From contig NZ_CP040676.1 of NCBI RefSeq assembly GCF_005960665.1, positions 1,746,501 through 1,810,500 of the forward strand: 64,000 nt of DNA, in the 5' to 3' direction. The translations under genes were made by a program, and so were the position numbers. Positions 45,225 through 54,073 of the stretch are shown here, piece after piece. The number at the start of each line of letters is the position of its first letter. Positions within the stretch are counted from its first letter, which is position 1. The notes beneath the pieces are model-generated. The model was not told the origin of the DNA. It did not search any database and worked only from the letters and a program-made list of their open reading frames with translations. This stretch comes from Exiguobacterium mexicanum. GTDB taxonomy: Bacteria > Bacillota > Bacilli > Exiguobacteriales > Exiguobacteriaceae.

Positions 45225-45447
45225 GCCTAGCGACGTTTTACAATAAAATCGATGGGACCCGGAGTGCCGTGACGATGCCCTGCTTTTGAACCTGCTTAAG
45301 CAGGTGGGTGACCTAGCGTCCCCTTCACAAGTCCTCCTGCACGTGATGAGGCAGTTGATCTGGATAGCAGTTCGGTCTCCCGTATTCAAAGTGTTGGCTC
45401 AAAATAACGAAGGCGGCTCTCGTACACCTCAGGTATCCCATCTGTTG
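45225..45447 (-). ncRNA. ssrS: 6S RNA (SsrS)-like regulatory RNA
   Basis: The 355 bases between tcdA and the photolyase gene have no gene but fold as one long hairpin on the minus strand. 5' GATGGGA (45436-45442) pairs with TCCCATC (45251-45257), then GAG-A-GCCG pairs with CGGC-A-CTC, then a large unpaired bubble, as in 6S RNA, which mimics an open promoter to hold RNA polymerase. B. subtilis bsrA lies in the same place beside yrvM. The 3' end has GTCGCTAGGCG followed by eight T. Length is about 200 bases. Confidence 0.75.
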
Positions 45448-45452
45448 ACCTT

Positions 45453-45482
45453 ACTATAGCACTGTCTGTAAAAAGAAGTCAA
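45453..45482 (-). promoter_or_regulatory. Promoter of the 6S-like RNA
   Basis: Minus strand TTGACT (45477-45482), 18-base spacer, TGC-TATAGT extended -10 (45453-45458). Start expected near 45446, at the foot of the long hairpin. Confidence 0.7.
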
Positions 45483-45513
45483 TCAGAAACGATGACTTCT
45501 CGTGACAGTTTCG

Positions 45514-46728
45514 TCACAACCACATGTTACGAAACGCACCGGTCGGGTCGTACGTGTCTTGTTGCCGACTGACGTTGAAATGCCGGTCGCGTGAGTCGTT
45601 GCCGACACCGGCCTGGTACGCCCAATTACCGTAGTTGCTCGCGACATCATAGTCAATTAGCGTCGATTCGAAATAGGACGCGCCGATGCGCCAGTCTTGC
45701 CCGAGTTCTTTCGCGAAGTAGCTCGCGACGATTTGACGGCCCCGGTTCGACATCCACCCCGTCGCGTTCAACTCACGCATGAACGCATCGACAAAGTCGA
45801 CGCCTGTCTCACCCACCTGCCAACGCCCGATGACGTCAGGGTCGACACGCCACGTCTTTCGTTTCGAACGGATGCCTTGGGCCCGAAAGAGTCGTTTCCC
45901 TTGCTCGAGTGCGACCCATTGGAAGAAATCACGCCAGAGCAATTCAAAATAGAGCCAATACGTCGACTCATTCGCCCCGTGTGACCGCTCATGTTGCTCG
46001 AGCTCGTGCAGCACCCGGCGCGGTGAGAGCGACCCGTTGGCGAGATAAGCCGACAGCTTCGACGAGTCGTCGACCCCGAAGCCGTTTCGTGTCTCTTTGT
46101 ACGTTCTGACCGGACCGGCCAAATAGGCGGCGAGACGCGCTCGCCCCGCCCGTTCCCCGCCTTGGAACGGGAACGCAGTCCGTGCGTCCTGTCCCGGCTG
46201 TGTATAAGCGACCGGAAAATCGACGGCACGCCATTCCTTCATAGGCGAACGTTCGACCAATCGGTCCGGTCTCGCATCAGCTTCGACCGCTTTCCGAAAC
46301 TCGGTGAAGAGGAATGGCAGCTTCTCAAACGGAATCTCTTCCCGCGGATAGAGGGTGAATCCGTCGAACGACTGATATTCGCCTTGCCACGCGGTTGTGA
46401 CCTCACGTTCACGTCTCCGTTCGTTATAGCCAATCGACCGTTGGAATAACAAGCGGTCGGTCGGTTCGAAGACGTCGAGTGGATGTCCGACATGGATGAA
46501 CAGCGGGATGCCAAACGCTGTGAGCGAACCGGCCAAGTCGTCGAGTGCCTCGTTCAAAAACTGGAGTCGCCGCGGCCCGAGCGGAATATGGCCGAAGCGG
46601 TTTTCAATGAGCTCTTCTTGCGCAATGACGTAATGGCCCTCAATCGGATCGTCATGACGGAGCGCCTCCTCGAGCGGACGATGGTCGTCGACCCGTAAAT
46701 CGTTTTGATACCAGATAATCGTCTTCAT
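45514..46728 (-). CDS. Cryptochrome/photolyase, DASH subfamily
   Basis: Flavoprotein of 404 residues in the photolyase/cryptochrome family. The N-terminal Rossmann domain begins TIIWYQNDLRVDDHRPLEEAL. The C-terminal FAD domain holds LNATGWMSNRGRQIVASYF, SYFESTLIDYDVASNYGNWAYQAGVGND and RHFNVSRQQDTYDP, the last patterns being typical of cry-DASH. Cry-DASH proteins repair cyclobutane dimers in single-stranded or looped DNA, and some may sense light. It is not part of the conserved B. subtilis order at this place. ATG at 46728 lies after a GGAGGCG site. Confidence 0.88.
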   Translation of the reverse strand: MKTIIWYQNDLRVDDHRPLEEALRHDDPIEGHYVIAQEELIENRFGHIPLGPRRLQFLNEALDDLAGSLTAFGIPLFIHVGHPLDVFEPTDRLLFQRSIGYNERRREREVTTAWQGEYQSFDGFTLYPREEIPFEKLPFLFTEFRKAVEADARPDRLVERSPMKEWRAVDFPVAYTQPGQDARTAFPFQGGERAGRARLAAYLAGPVRTYKETRNGFGVDDSSKLSAYLANGSLSPRRVLHELEQHERSHGANESTYWLYFELLWRDFFQWVALEQGKRLFRAQGIRSKRKTWRVDPDVIGRWQVGETGVDFVDAFMRELNATGWMSNRGRQIVASYFAKELGQDWRIGASYFESTLIDYDVASNYGNWAYQAGVGNDSRDRHFNVSRQQDTYDPTGAFRNMWL

Positions 46729-46799
46729 CTTTTTCGCCTCCTTCCCCCATTATGGGACATGGCTGCTGGTGTTACCTTAGACGAAACTGTAGAAAACAT

Positions 46800-46825
46800 G
46801 TTTTCATTTCCTAAACAGGTGGAAT
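46800..46825 (+). promoter_or_regulatory. Possible sigma-B type promoter of the 38-codon gene
   Basis: GTTTTC (46800-46805), 14-base gap, TGGAAT (46820-46825) loosely fits the sigma-B pattern GTTTAA-N12-14-GGGTAT. Weak evidence. Confidence 0.3.
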
Positions 46826-46858
46826 ATACATCATTAGAACAGAAAGGGGTGCAGCAAC

Positions 46859-46975
46859 ATGGCTAGAAAAGGTAAATTTGGTACACTCATCAAAGTCGCG
46901 ACGGCGGTCGCACCGTTCGTCTACGATTACTATAAAAAGAACAAAGCAAAAAAAGCATCGACACCTAAAAAGTGA
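46859..46975 (+). CDS. Small basic protein of 38 residues, unknown
   Basis: ATG at 46859 with AAAGGGG upstream opens a 38-codon frame that starts MARKGKFGTLIKVATAVAP, runs on as FVYDYYKKNKAKKAS and ends TPKK. A short hydrophobic stretch (TLIKVATAVAPFVYDYY) lies between lysine-rich ends, so it may be membrane-associated or bind nucleic acid. It has a good terminator 8 bases later, which supports a real transcript. I do not recognise the family. Confidence 0.6.
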   Translation: MARKGKFGTLIKVATAVAPFVYDYYKKNKAKKASTPKK

Positions 46976-46982
46976 GCCAAGC

Positions 46983-47012
46983 GCTTCGGACCTCGTCCGA
47001 GGCTTTTTTTTC
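46983..47012 (+). terminator. Terminator of the 38-codon gene
   Basis: GCTTCGGAC (46983-46991) pairs with GTCCGAGGC (46995-47003) over a three-base loop, then eight T. Confidence 0.85.
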
Positions 47013-47072
47013 TTGTGTGGAAACGAGATATGATATGATGGTGGAACATTTTAGGGAATCGAGGCGACCATC

Positions 47073-47720
47073 ATGCACGCGGTATGGGTACAATCTTTAC
47101 GAATCAGTTTGAAGTGGGCGTTATTCATGGGCGGCCTGTTCCTGCTCGCCCTCGGGTCGTCGATGATGATCACGGCCGACCTCGGCGTGTCGACATGGGA
47201 CGTGCTCCATCTCGGGCTCGCCCGGCACACTCCGATTTCCGTCGGGACGATCATCTTGCTCGTCGGTCTTTTGCTCGTCCTCTGCAAGTACATACTGGAC
47301 CGGATTCGGCCCCAGTTCGGGACGCTTGTCAATGCCGTCTTCGTCGGCGTGTTCATGAACTTGATTCTCGACCAGCATTGGTTGCCGCAGCTCGACGGCA
47401 TCGCGCTCAACATCGCCTGGCTCGTCCTCGGCATCTTCGTCATCGGGATGGGTGCCGGTTTGTACGTCGCCATCGGTTATGGGGCCGGCCCACGGGACGG
47501 GTTGACGCTCGCCTTGGCCGATCGATTCAACACGTCGGTCCGCATGATGCGGACGTGGATGGAACTGACGGCCTGCCTCATCGGCTGGGTGCTCGGCGGC
47601 CCCGTCTTCTTCGGAACGGTGCTGTCGATTTTCCTGATCGGCCCGTTCTTCCAGTTTTGGCTCGAACAGTTCAGGCGGCTCGTCTCGGTCATTGATCGCG
47701 CAAAAGTGGATCCAGTATAA
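47073..47720 (+). CDS. YczE/YyaS-like integral membrane protein
   Basis: 215-residue membrane protein with five or six helices, starting with a short cytosolic helix then LKWALFMGGLFLLALGSSMMI. The GVSTWDVLHLGLARHTPISVGT segment (cited for STWDVLHLGL) and GYGAGPRDGLTLAL are hallmarks of the YczE/YyaS family. B. subtilis YczE influences surfactin/Sfp-linked processes; no molecular activity is established. It stands alone between two terminators. ATG at 47073 follows GAGGCGACC. Confidence 0.75.
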   Translation: MHAVWVQSLRISLKWALFMGGLFLLALGSSMMITADLGVSTWDVLHLGLARHTPISVGTIILLVGLLLVLCKYILDRIRPQFGTLVNAVFVGVFMNLILDQHWLPQLDGIALNIAWLVLGIFVIGMGAGLYVAIGYGAGPRDGLTLALADRFNTSVRMMRTWMELTACLIGWVLGGPVFFGTVLSIFLIGPFFQFWLEQFRRLVSVIDRAKVDPV

Positions 47721-47721
47721 A

Positions 47722-47764
47722 AAAGAGGGGGAGTTGGACTTAACGTCCAGCTTCCCTTCTTTTG
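47722..47764. terminator. Bidirectional terminator between the YczE and ABC exporter genes
   Basis: AAGAGGGGGAGTTGGAC pairs with GTCCAGCTTCCCTTCTT with one mismatch; A-rich left and T-rich right flanks. Confidence 0.75.
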
Positions 47765-47841
47765 TTGATGAAAACTGATAGTTTGGTTCGACTATTTAAC
47801 TGTACGGTATGCTGTTTACAAACATGAGCGAGTTGTGAATT

Positions 47842-49554
47842 TTACAACTGTTGGCGCTTTAAAAGTCCGGCGAATACGCCGCCTTTCGCGCTCAGTTCAT
47901 CATGCGTCCCGTCCTCGACGATGCCGTCAGCGGTAACGACGAGGATGCGGTCAGCATTCTTCACCGTCGCCAAACGGTGGGCGATGATGAGCGTCGTCCG
48001 GTCAGCCGCGAGTTCATTGAGCGAGTCTTGAATGATTGCTTCCGTCTCCGTGTCGAGCGCGGACGTCGCCTCATCTAATATCAAGATCGGCGGATTTTTG
48101 AGGAACATGCGGGCGATGGCGATCCGTTGTTTCTGACCGCCCGACAGTTTCAAGCCCCGCTCCCCGATTTGCGTCTCGAGACCATGCTCGAGCTCCTCGA
48201 CGAGCGAGTTCAAATGCGCCTTCTCGACCGCATGCATAATCTCCGCGTCGGTCGCGTCCAGTTTTCCGTAGGCGATATTCTCACGGAGCGTCCCGGCGAA
48301 CAAGAACACGTCTTGTTGCACGATCCCGATTTGGCGGCGCAGACTCTCTTTCGTCATATCACGGATGTCCATGCCGTCGATTGTGATTTTCCCACTCGTC
48401 ACATCATAGAAACGTGGGATGAGCGAACAGATTGTCGTCTTCCCGGCCCCGCTCGTCCCGACGAGGGCGACCGTCGTTCCGGCCTTGATGTCGAGGTCGA
48501 TGTCGGTCAACACTTGCCGATAGTCCGAGTAGCCGAACGAGACGTTTTGGAAAGCGATGTCGCCTTTCAGTGCCGTGACGTCGACGGCGTCCGGACGGTT
48601 CTCGATGTCAGGCGCTTCGTCTAACAGCTGCGTGAACCGTTTGAAGCCCGCCATCCCTTTCGGGTACATCTCGAGGAGGGCCGTGATTTTCTCGATCGGC
48701 TTGATGAGCAAGTTCATATAGAGGATGAACCCGACGAGCTGACCGTACGAGAGTTGTCCCTGATACGTCAAATATGCGCCGTAGACAAGGACGAGCAGCG
48801 TCATGAGCCGCGTCGTGATGTAAATCCCGGCGAGCGACTTACTCATGACCCGATACGCCTCGATTTTCGAGCCGCGATAGAAATTGTTATCTTTTTGGAA
48901 GCGGTTGATTTCGAACGTCTCGTTCGTGAACGATTGGACGACGCGTGCCCCAGAGACGCTGTCCTCGACACGGGCGTTCACTTCGCCGATGTTCGTATAC
49001 ATCTTTTGCCACGCCTTGTTCATGTTCTTGTTGGCATACGTGATCATGATGACGAGGAACGGCACGGCGACGACCGTCACGAGCGCGAGTTGCGGGTCGA
49101 TCGAGAACATGATCCCGAACGCACCGAGCAGCGTCATGATGGCGATGAAGAAATCTTCAGGCCCGTGGTGCGCCACTTCGCCGATATCGAACAAGTCGTT
49201 CGTCACCCGGCTCATCAAATGGCCGGTCTTGTGGTTATCGAAGAACCGGAACGACTGTTTATGGATATGGGTGAACAGCTCTTCCCGCATATCGGTCTCG
49301 ATATTGATGCCGAGCTTATGCCCCCAATAGTTGACGACGTACTGCATCATCATGGCGAGTATGTAAAGGATGAGCAAGCCGATGCTGATGATGATAATCC
49401 AGTTCCATTCCCCACCTGGCAACAAATCGTCGATGAACCATTGCACGGCGAGCGGAAAGCCGAGCTCGAGCAGACCGACGAGGATGGCGAACGAGAAATC
49501 GAGGATGAATAACTTCTTATGTGGACGGTAATAACTAAAAAAACGTGAGATCAT
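47842..49554 (-). CDS. ywjA: ABC exporter half-transporter, YwjA/MsbA-like
   Basis: Homodimeric-type exporter of 570 residues. Six membrane helices in the first 320 residues begin FSYYRPHKKLFILDFSFAI. The ATPase half has LVGTSGAGKTTICSLI (Walker A, about 365), GIVQQDVFLFAGTLRENIAYG (Q-loop), LKLSGGQKQRIAIARMFL (signature), ILILDEATSALDTETE (Walker B) and IAHRLATV (switch histidine). The sequence HHGPEDFFIAIMTLLGAFGI is like B. subtilis YwjA. Substrate (lipid or drug) is not known. ATG at 49554 follows GAAGGGGGAAACG. It is alone on its strand. Confidence 0.88.
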   Translation of the reverse strand: MISRFFSYYRPHKKLFILDFSFAILVGLLELGFPLAVQWFIDDLLPGGEWNWIIIISIGLLILYILAMMMQYVVNYWGHKLGINIETDMREELFTHIHKQSFRFFDNHKTGHLMSRVTNDLFDIGEVAHHGPEDFFIAIMTLLGAFGIMFSIDPQLALVTVVAVPFLVIMITYANKNMNKAWQKMYTNIGEVNARVEDSVSGARVVQSFTNETFEINRFQKDNNFYRGSKIEAYRVMSKSLAGIYITTRLMTLLVLVYGAYLTYQGQLSYGQLVGFILYMNLLIKPIEKITALLEMYPKGMAGFKRFTQLLDEAPDIENRPDAVDVTALKGDIAFQNVSFGYSDYRQVLTDIDLDIKAGTTVALVGTSGAGKTTICSLIPRFYDVTSGKITIDGMDIRDMTKESLRRQIGIVQQDVFLFAGTLRENIAYGKLDATDAEIMHAVEKAHLNSLVEELEHGLETQIGERGLKLSGGQKQRIAIARMFLKNPPILILDEATSALDTETEAIIQDSLNELAADRTTLIIAHRLATVKNADRILVVTADGIVEDGTHDELSAKGGVFAGLLKRQQL

Positions 49555-49673
49555 TTCGTTTCCCCCTTCTAAACAAATAGTTTACGCCTTTTTGCAGGAA
49601 GTGGAAAATGGGAAGCACGTCTTTTTCAATCTTTTTTCCAGCGCGGTATAATAGACATAAGGAGCTGATTCAA

Positions 49674-50024
49674 ATGAACGTACAAATTACAGAACGCGCC
49701 CAAGAGCGGATTGACGCTTTAAAAGGCGACCGTAAAGGACAGATGCATTTGTTTTATGAGACGGAAGGTTGCGGCTGCGGCAATAGCGGCATCTTCGAGA
49801 TTCGCTACGTGACCGAAACGACACCGGAAGACGTCGAGATTGATTCGAACATCGGCCCGATCCTCATCAAGAACTGGACGAAAGTGTTTCTCGACGATGA
49901 CATGATCATCGACTATCGCGAAGATAAACGATCGCTCGTCTTGAAGAGCAACGGCCAAGTGTTCAACTCGAACTTGCTCGTGACCGACGGGACCGGTTGC
50001 CAGTTGAACGTCCCGAGCCGATGA
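49674..50024 (+). CDS. Iron-sulfur cluster biosynthesis family protein (YqkB/HesB-like)
   Basis: 116-residue HesB/IscA-like fold protein. Seen: MNVQITERAQERIDALKG, the cysteine cluster EGCGCGNSGIFEIRY (about residues 32-46), and a late GTGCQLNV cysteine near residue 111. The spacing differs from true A-type carriers (C-x64-C-G-C) and matches the YqkB subfamily, whose role is unclear. ATG at 49674 follows AAGGAGCTG. The next gene overlaps its stop codon. Confidence 0.8.
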   Translation: MNVQITERAQERIDALKGDRKGQMHLFYETEGCGCGNSGIFEIRYVTETTPEDVEIDSNIGPILIKNWTKVFLDDDMIIDYREDKRSLVLKSNGQVFNSNLLVTDGTGCQLNVPSR

Positions 50025-50212
50025 AACAGGCGTTACGAGACCATCCGAGCCTCTGGCTTTGGTTTCTCCTCAGCTTCGGGCTCGGCTTGTTCGGCATTTA
50101 CCTCGCGTTCGCGGACTCGGTCTACACGATGACAGCCGTGATCGCCTCGCTGTTCGCCTTCGGGTTCGCCCTGCAGCGGACGGCGAAGAAGATGGACAAA
50201 CAGACCGATTAA
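50021..50212 (+). CDS. Small membrane protein of 63 residues
   Basis: Two hydrophobic segments (LWLWFLLSFGLGLFGIYLAF and TAVIASLFAFGFAL) between charged ends; unknown function. ATG at 50021 overlaps the stop of the preceding gene by four bases (ATGA), so it is coupled to the YqkB-like gene. A perfect palindromic terminator follows. Confidence 0.65.
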   Translation: MKQALRDHPSLWLWFLLSFGLGLFGIYLAFADSVYTMTAVIASLFAFGFALQRTAKKMDKQTD

Positions 50213-50213
50213 A

Positions 50214-50243
50214 AAAGGAGGTTCGCCGCGGCGAACCTCCTTT
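50214..50243. terminator. Perfect 30-base palindromic terminator
   Basis: AAAGGAGGTTCGCCG and its exact complement end the convergent transcripts of the 63-codon gene and aspS. Confidence 0.85.
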
Positions 50244-50250
50244 CGTTTCC

Positions 50251-52023
50251 TTATTTCTTCTCTTTCACCACAGTGCGAATCGACAACTCTTGGAGTTGCG
50301 CGTCCGCGACCGGGCTTGGTGCTTGTGTGAGCAAGTCACTCGCCGACGCCGTTTTCGGGAAGGCGATCGTGTCACGAAGGTTCGAACGACCCGCGAGGAT
50401 CATGACGAGACGGTCGAGACCGAGTGCGATACCCGCGTGCGGTGGTGTGCCGTATTCGAACGCTTCGAGCAAGAACCCGAACTGATCGACTGCTTCTTGT
50501 TCTGTGAAGCCGAGCAATTTGAACATGCGCTCTTGAATGTCACGCTCATAAATCCGCTGCGATCCGCCACCGAGCTCGTAGCCGTTCAAGACGAGGTCAT
50601 AGGCGAGGGCACGTACGCTCGCCGGGTCCGTTTCGAGAAGATGGAGGTCTTCACGGTTTGGCATCGTGAACGGGTGGTGGTTGGCGTAGAAACGGCCGTC
50701 TTCTTCTTCGAACGTGACGAGCGGGAAGTCCGTCACCCAAAGGAAGTTGAACTTCGACTCATCGATGAGTCCGAGCTCATGACCGAGCTTGACGCGAAGC
50801 GCGCCGAGGCTGTCGGCGACGACTGTCGGTTTTGATGCCACGAAGAGGAGCAGGTCGCCCGCTTCCGCGTTCGTCGCTTCCATCAATTTCTGAGCGTACG
50901 TCTCATCAAAGAACTTGGCAATCGGTCCGTTCAAGCCTTCCGGCGTCACTTTGAGCCAAGCGAGGCCTTTGGCACCGTAGACGGCTGTGAACTCTTGAAG
51001 CTTGTCGATGTCTTTACGCGAGAACTTGTCCGCCTCGCCTTTGACGTTGATCGCTTTCACTTGTCCGTTTGACTCGAGGGCCATATCGAACACTTTGAAG
51101 CCGGCACCTGTGACCGCGTCCGCGACGTCGATCAACTCTAGACCAAACCGAGTGTCCGGTTTGTCTGATCCGAAACGGCGCATCGCTTCCGCATATGTCA
51201 TCCGTTCAAATTTGGCCGGCGTATCGGTGCGACCGAGCGTCGCTTCCATGACTTGCCCCATCATCGATTCCATCATCGCCATCAAGTCTTCGACGTCCAT
51301 GAAGCTCGTCTCGATATCGACTTGCGTGAATTCCGGTTGACGGTCGGCCCGAAGGTCTTCGTCACGGAAGCAGCGTGCGATTTGGAAGTAACGGTCGAAC
51401 CCGGCCACCATGAGGAGCTGTTTGAACAACTGTGGTGATTGCGGGAGCGCGTAGAACTCGCCGCCGTGGACACGGCTCGGGACGAGATAATCCCGCGCAC
51501 CTTCCGGGGTCGATTTCGTCAAAATCGGCGTCTCGACTTCGAGGAACTCTTCTTCCGTCAAGAAGTTACGAATCGTGTTCGACGCTTTCGAACGGAGGCG
51601 GAACGTCTCTTGGAGCGCCGGACGACGAAGGTCAAGGTAACGGTATTTGAGACGGAGGTCTTCGGAGACGTTTTCCGCCTCGTCACCGATTGGAATCGGC
51701 GTCATCTTCGCCGCGTTCAAGATGTTAATCTCTGAAGCGATGACTTCGACGTTCCCGGTCGGCATGTTCGGGTTCTTGTTCTCACGCTCGAGGACAGTCC
51801 CTTTGATATCGAGCACGTATTCGCTGCGAATCGATTCGGCGAGCTGGTGCACCGCTTCGTTTTCCGGGCGAACGACGACTTGGACGATGCCTGTGCGGTC
51901 ACGAAGGTCGATGAAGATGAGTCCTCCGAGGTCGCGACGTTTTTGTACCCATCCTTTAAGTTGTACCTCTTGGCCGATGAGTGACTCTGTCACGCGGCCG
52001 TTCATATGTGTGCGTCCGATCAT
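50251..52023 (-). CDS. aspS: Aspartyl-tRNA synthetase
   Basis: Class II synthetase, 590 residues: N-terminal OB anticodon-binding domain ([21 protein letters not shown]), motif 2 region [20 protein letters not shown], bacterial GAD insert (residues about 290-420), and motif 3 [17 protein letters not shown]. The start ATG overlaps the hisS stop by four bases. Same order hisS-aspS as in B. subtilis, both under one T-box. Confidence 0.97.
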   Translation of the reverse strand: MIGRTHMNGRVTESLIGQEVQLKGWVQKRRDLGGLIFIDLRDRTGIVQVVVRPENEAVHQLAESIRSEYVLDIKGTVLERENKNPNMPTGNVEVIASEINILNAAKMTPIPIGDEAENVSEDLRLKYRYLDLRRPALQETFRLRSKASNTIRNFLTEEEFLEVETPILTKSTPEGARDYLVPSRVHGGEFYALPQSPQLFKQLLMVAGFDRYFQIARCFRDEDLRADRQPEFTQVDIETSFMDVEDLMAMMESMMGQVMEATLGRTDTPAKFERMTYAEAMRRFGSDKPDTRFGLELIDVADAVTGAGFKVFDMALESNGQVKAINVKGEADKFSRKDIDKLQEFTAVYGAKGLAWLKVTPEGLNGPIAKFFDETYAQKLMEATNAEAGDLLLFVASKPTVVADSLGALRVKLGHELGLIDESKFNFLWVTDFPLVTFEEEDGRFYANHHPFTMPNREDLHLLETDPASVRALAYDLVLNGYELGGGSQRIYERDIQERMFKLLGFTEQEAVDQFGFLLEAFEYGTPPHAGIALGLDRLVMILAGRSNLRDTIAFPKTASASDLLTQAPSPVADAQLQELSIRTVVKEKK

Positions 52024-53300
52024 TGTCCTGCTCCTTCCGATAGTTCACGAATTTTGTCTGCGACGGCCGAGAGCGGCACGTCGACTTGTTCCCCGGTCGC
52101 CATGACCTTGAGGGAAGCTGAGCCGCGTTCGACTTCATCGTCTCCGAGGATGACGGTGAACTTCGCGTTCAAGCGGTCGGCTTGTTTGAATTGGCCTTTG
52201 AACTTGCGGCCGAGGTAATCGCGGTCCGCCTTGAAGCCTTCGCTGCGAAGCAGTTGCAACAGGCGTGTCGCCGTCACTTCGACTTCCGTGCCGCCTTGGG
52301 CGACGACGAAGACGTCAAGTCCCGTCTCGAGTTCAGGAAGTACTCCTTCGTTCTCAAGAGCGAGGATGAGTCGCTCGAGCCCGATCCCGAAGCCGATGCC
52401 CGGCATGTCCGGTCCGCCGATGTCTTGGACGAGACCGTTATAGCGTCCACCGCCGCAAAGCGTCGTGATGGCGCCGAAGCCTTCTGCTTCTGACATGATC
52501 TCGAACGCCGTGTGCGTGTAGTAGTCGAGACCACGGACGAGCGTCGGGTCGACCTCATAGGCGACACCGAGCGCGTCCAAGTGCGCGAGGACTTTCTCGA
52601 AGTACGTCTTCGACTCTTCGTTCAAGAAGTCGAGAATCGATGGTGCCGATTTCATCGACGGGTGGTCGCGGTCGACTTTACAGTCGAGGACGCGAAGTGG
52701 GTTCTGGTGAAGCCGCGTCTGGCAATCTTGGCATAACTCATCTTGGACCGGCTCGAAGTGACGGATGAGCGCTTCGCGGTGAGCGTTGCGGCTCTCGGCG
52801 TCACCGAGCGAGTTGACGACGACTTTGATTTTTTTAAGCCCGAACGATTTGTAAATCGTGTAGGCGAGGCTGATGACCTCGGCGTCAACGGCTGGGTCGC
52901 TACTGCCGATCGCCTCGACACCGTATTGGTGCAGTTGGCGGAACCGTCCCTTTTGTGGACGTTCGTAGCGGAACATCGGTCCCATGTAGTACAGTTTCGT
53001 CGGCTGGTCAGGGCTACCGAACAGCTTGTTCGTGACGAAGGCGCGGACGACCGAGGCCGTGCCTTCCGGACGGAGCGTATACTCGTCCTTGCCTTTCTTG
53101 ACGAGTGTGAACATCTCTTTTTGGACGATGTCTGTCGTCTCGCCGACGCTTCTTGTGAACAGGTCGGTCGTTTCAAAAATCGGGGTACGAATCTCTTTAT
53201 AGTTGTAACGGGCGCTGATGTCGCGTAGTTTCTCTTCGACATACTGCCACGTCTCGACCGTGCCCGGAAGCAGGTCTTGTGTGCCGCGTGGTGCTTTCAT
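52020..53300 (-). CDS. hisS: Histidyl-tRNA synthetase
   Basis: Class II synthetase of 426 residues: [19 protein letters not shown] start, motif 2 [21 protein letters not shown], histidine-specific [15 protein letters not shown] and [15 protein letters not shown], and a C-terminal anticodon domain with [15 protein letters not shown] at 53300 follows AAGGAGG; an in-frame start at 53342 lies inside the T-box terminator. It is coupled to aspS. Confidence 0.97.
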   Translation of the reverse strand: MKAPRGTQDLLPGTVETWQYVEEKLRDISARYNYKEIRTPIFETTDLFTRSVGETTDIVQKEMFTLVKKGKDEYTLRPEGTASVVRAFVTNKLFGSPDQPTKLYYMGPMFRYERPQKGRFRQLHQYGVEAIGSSDPAVDAEVISLAYTIYKSFGLKKIKVVVNSLGDAESRNAHREALIRHFEPVQDELCQDCQTRLHQNPLRVLDCKVDRDHPSMKSAPSILDFLNEESKTYFEKVLAHLDALGVAYEVDPTLVRGLDYYTHTAFEIMSEAEGFGAITTLCGGGRYNGLVQDIGGPDMPGIGFGIGLERLILALENEGVLPELETGLDVFVVAQGGTEVEVTATRLLQLLRSEGFKADRDYLGRKFKGQFKQADRLNAKFTVILGDDEVERGSASLKVMATGEQVDVPLSAVADKIRELSEGAGQ

Positions 53301-53321
53301 CCAATTTTCCTCCTTAAAATA

Positions 53322-53581
53322 CAAAAAGGCCCTCGTCCGCAAAGGGACGAGAGCCTGTTAAAGTTTCCCGTGGTACCACCCTCGTTGCAGAGCCAATACT
53401 TGAAACTCTGCCACTCGAAATCGGTTAACGCCCGATGAAACGGCTCCCCCTACTAAGCGTTCAAGGAAGCACCTCCAAAGTGTCGTTCGGGTCATCATCC
53501 AGTCGATGCTTTCAGCCTAGGCATCGCTCTCTTTGCTGGTGGGGTGACCGTACTCTTCTTTATCGCAGGTGTTAGGTTATA
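53322..53581 (-). promoter_or_regulatory. T-box riboswitch of hisS-aspS with overlapping Asp/His specifiers
   Basis: Minus strand features: AGAGAG in stem I, specifier region CCCGAAC-GACAC-TTTGGAG (GAC at 53482-53484, CAC at 53480-53482), T-box AGGGTGGTACCACG (53369-53382) and a terminator GGCTCTCGTCCC...GGACGAGGGCC with TTTTTG. By comparison with the trpS and alaS leaders here the codon five bases before GGAG is GAC (Asp), and CAC (His) overlaps it. Confidence 0.92.
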
Positions 53582-53587
53582 TGGTTC

Positions 53588-53617
53588 ATGATGCCGAATC
53601 GTGCCCGCTTCTGTCAA
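53588..53617 (-). promoter_or_regulatory. hisS promoter overlapping the dtd stop codon
   Basis: Minus strand TTGACA (53612-53617), 18-base spacer, CATCAT (53588-53593, weak). The TGA in the -35 is the dtd stop codon. Confidence 0.5.
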
Positions 53618-54057
53618 GCGTTTTTTTCGAGCATGAGCGTGACCGGTCCGTCATTGACGAGCGCGACATCCATCATCGCCCCGAACTGCCCGGTCTCGAC
53701 GACGAGCCCGTGCGTCCGCAAACGATCGTTGAATTTCTCGTAAAGCCGTTCCGCGATGTCCGGCTTCGCCGCTTGCGTGAACGCGGGACGACGGCCTTTC
53801 TGCGTGTCGCCGTACAGCGTGAACTGTGATACGGACAATACTTTCCCGTCGACGTCTTGAATCGATAGGTTCATCTTCTCGTCCGCGTCCTCGAAGACAC
53901 GGAGTCCGGCCACCTTGTCGGCGAGCCAGTTTACTTCCGTCTCGGTGTCCTCGTGGGTCACCCCGACGAGGAGCAGATAGCCGGCCTCGATTTGGCCGAC
54001 CGTCTCCGCGTCGACGGTGACCGAGGCTTGTTTCACTCGTTGCAACAATACACGCAC
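53614..54057 (-). CDS. dtd: D-aminoacyl-tRNA deacylase
   Basis: Removes D-amino acids (and glycine from tRNA-Ala) from mischarged tRNA. 147 residues: [16 protein letters not shown] at the start, [28 protein letters not shown], the [20 protein letters not shown] site (SQFTLYGD is the hallmark), and the cis Gly-Pro in DGPVTLMLE. It follows rsh by 16 bases, as in B. subtilis relA-dtd. Confidence 0.97.
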   Translation of the reverse strand: MRVLLQRVKQASVTVDAETVGQIEAGYLLLVGVTHEDTETEVNWLADKVAGLRVFEDADEKMNLSIQDVDGKVLSVSQFTLYGDTQKGRRPAFTQAAKPDIAERLYEKFNDRLRTHGLVVETGQFGAMMDVALVNDGPVTLMLEKNA

Positions 54058-54073
54058 TGAAATCTTCCTTTCG

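Noticed and set aside
48754-49512. 252-codon open frame on the plus strand
   Set aside because: Antisense shadow of the ABC exporter gene; rich in D, E, R and H with no recognisable motif.
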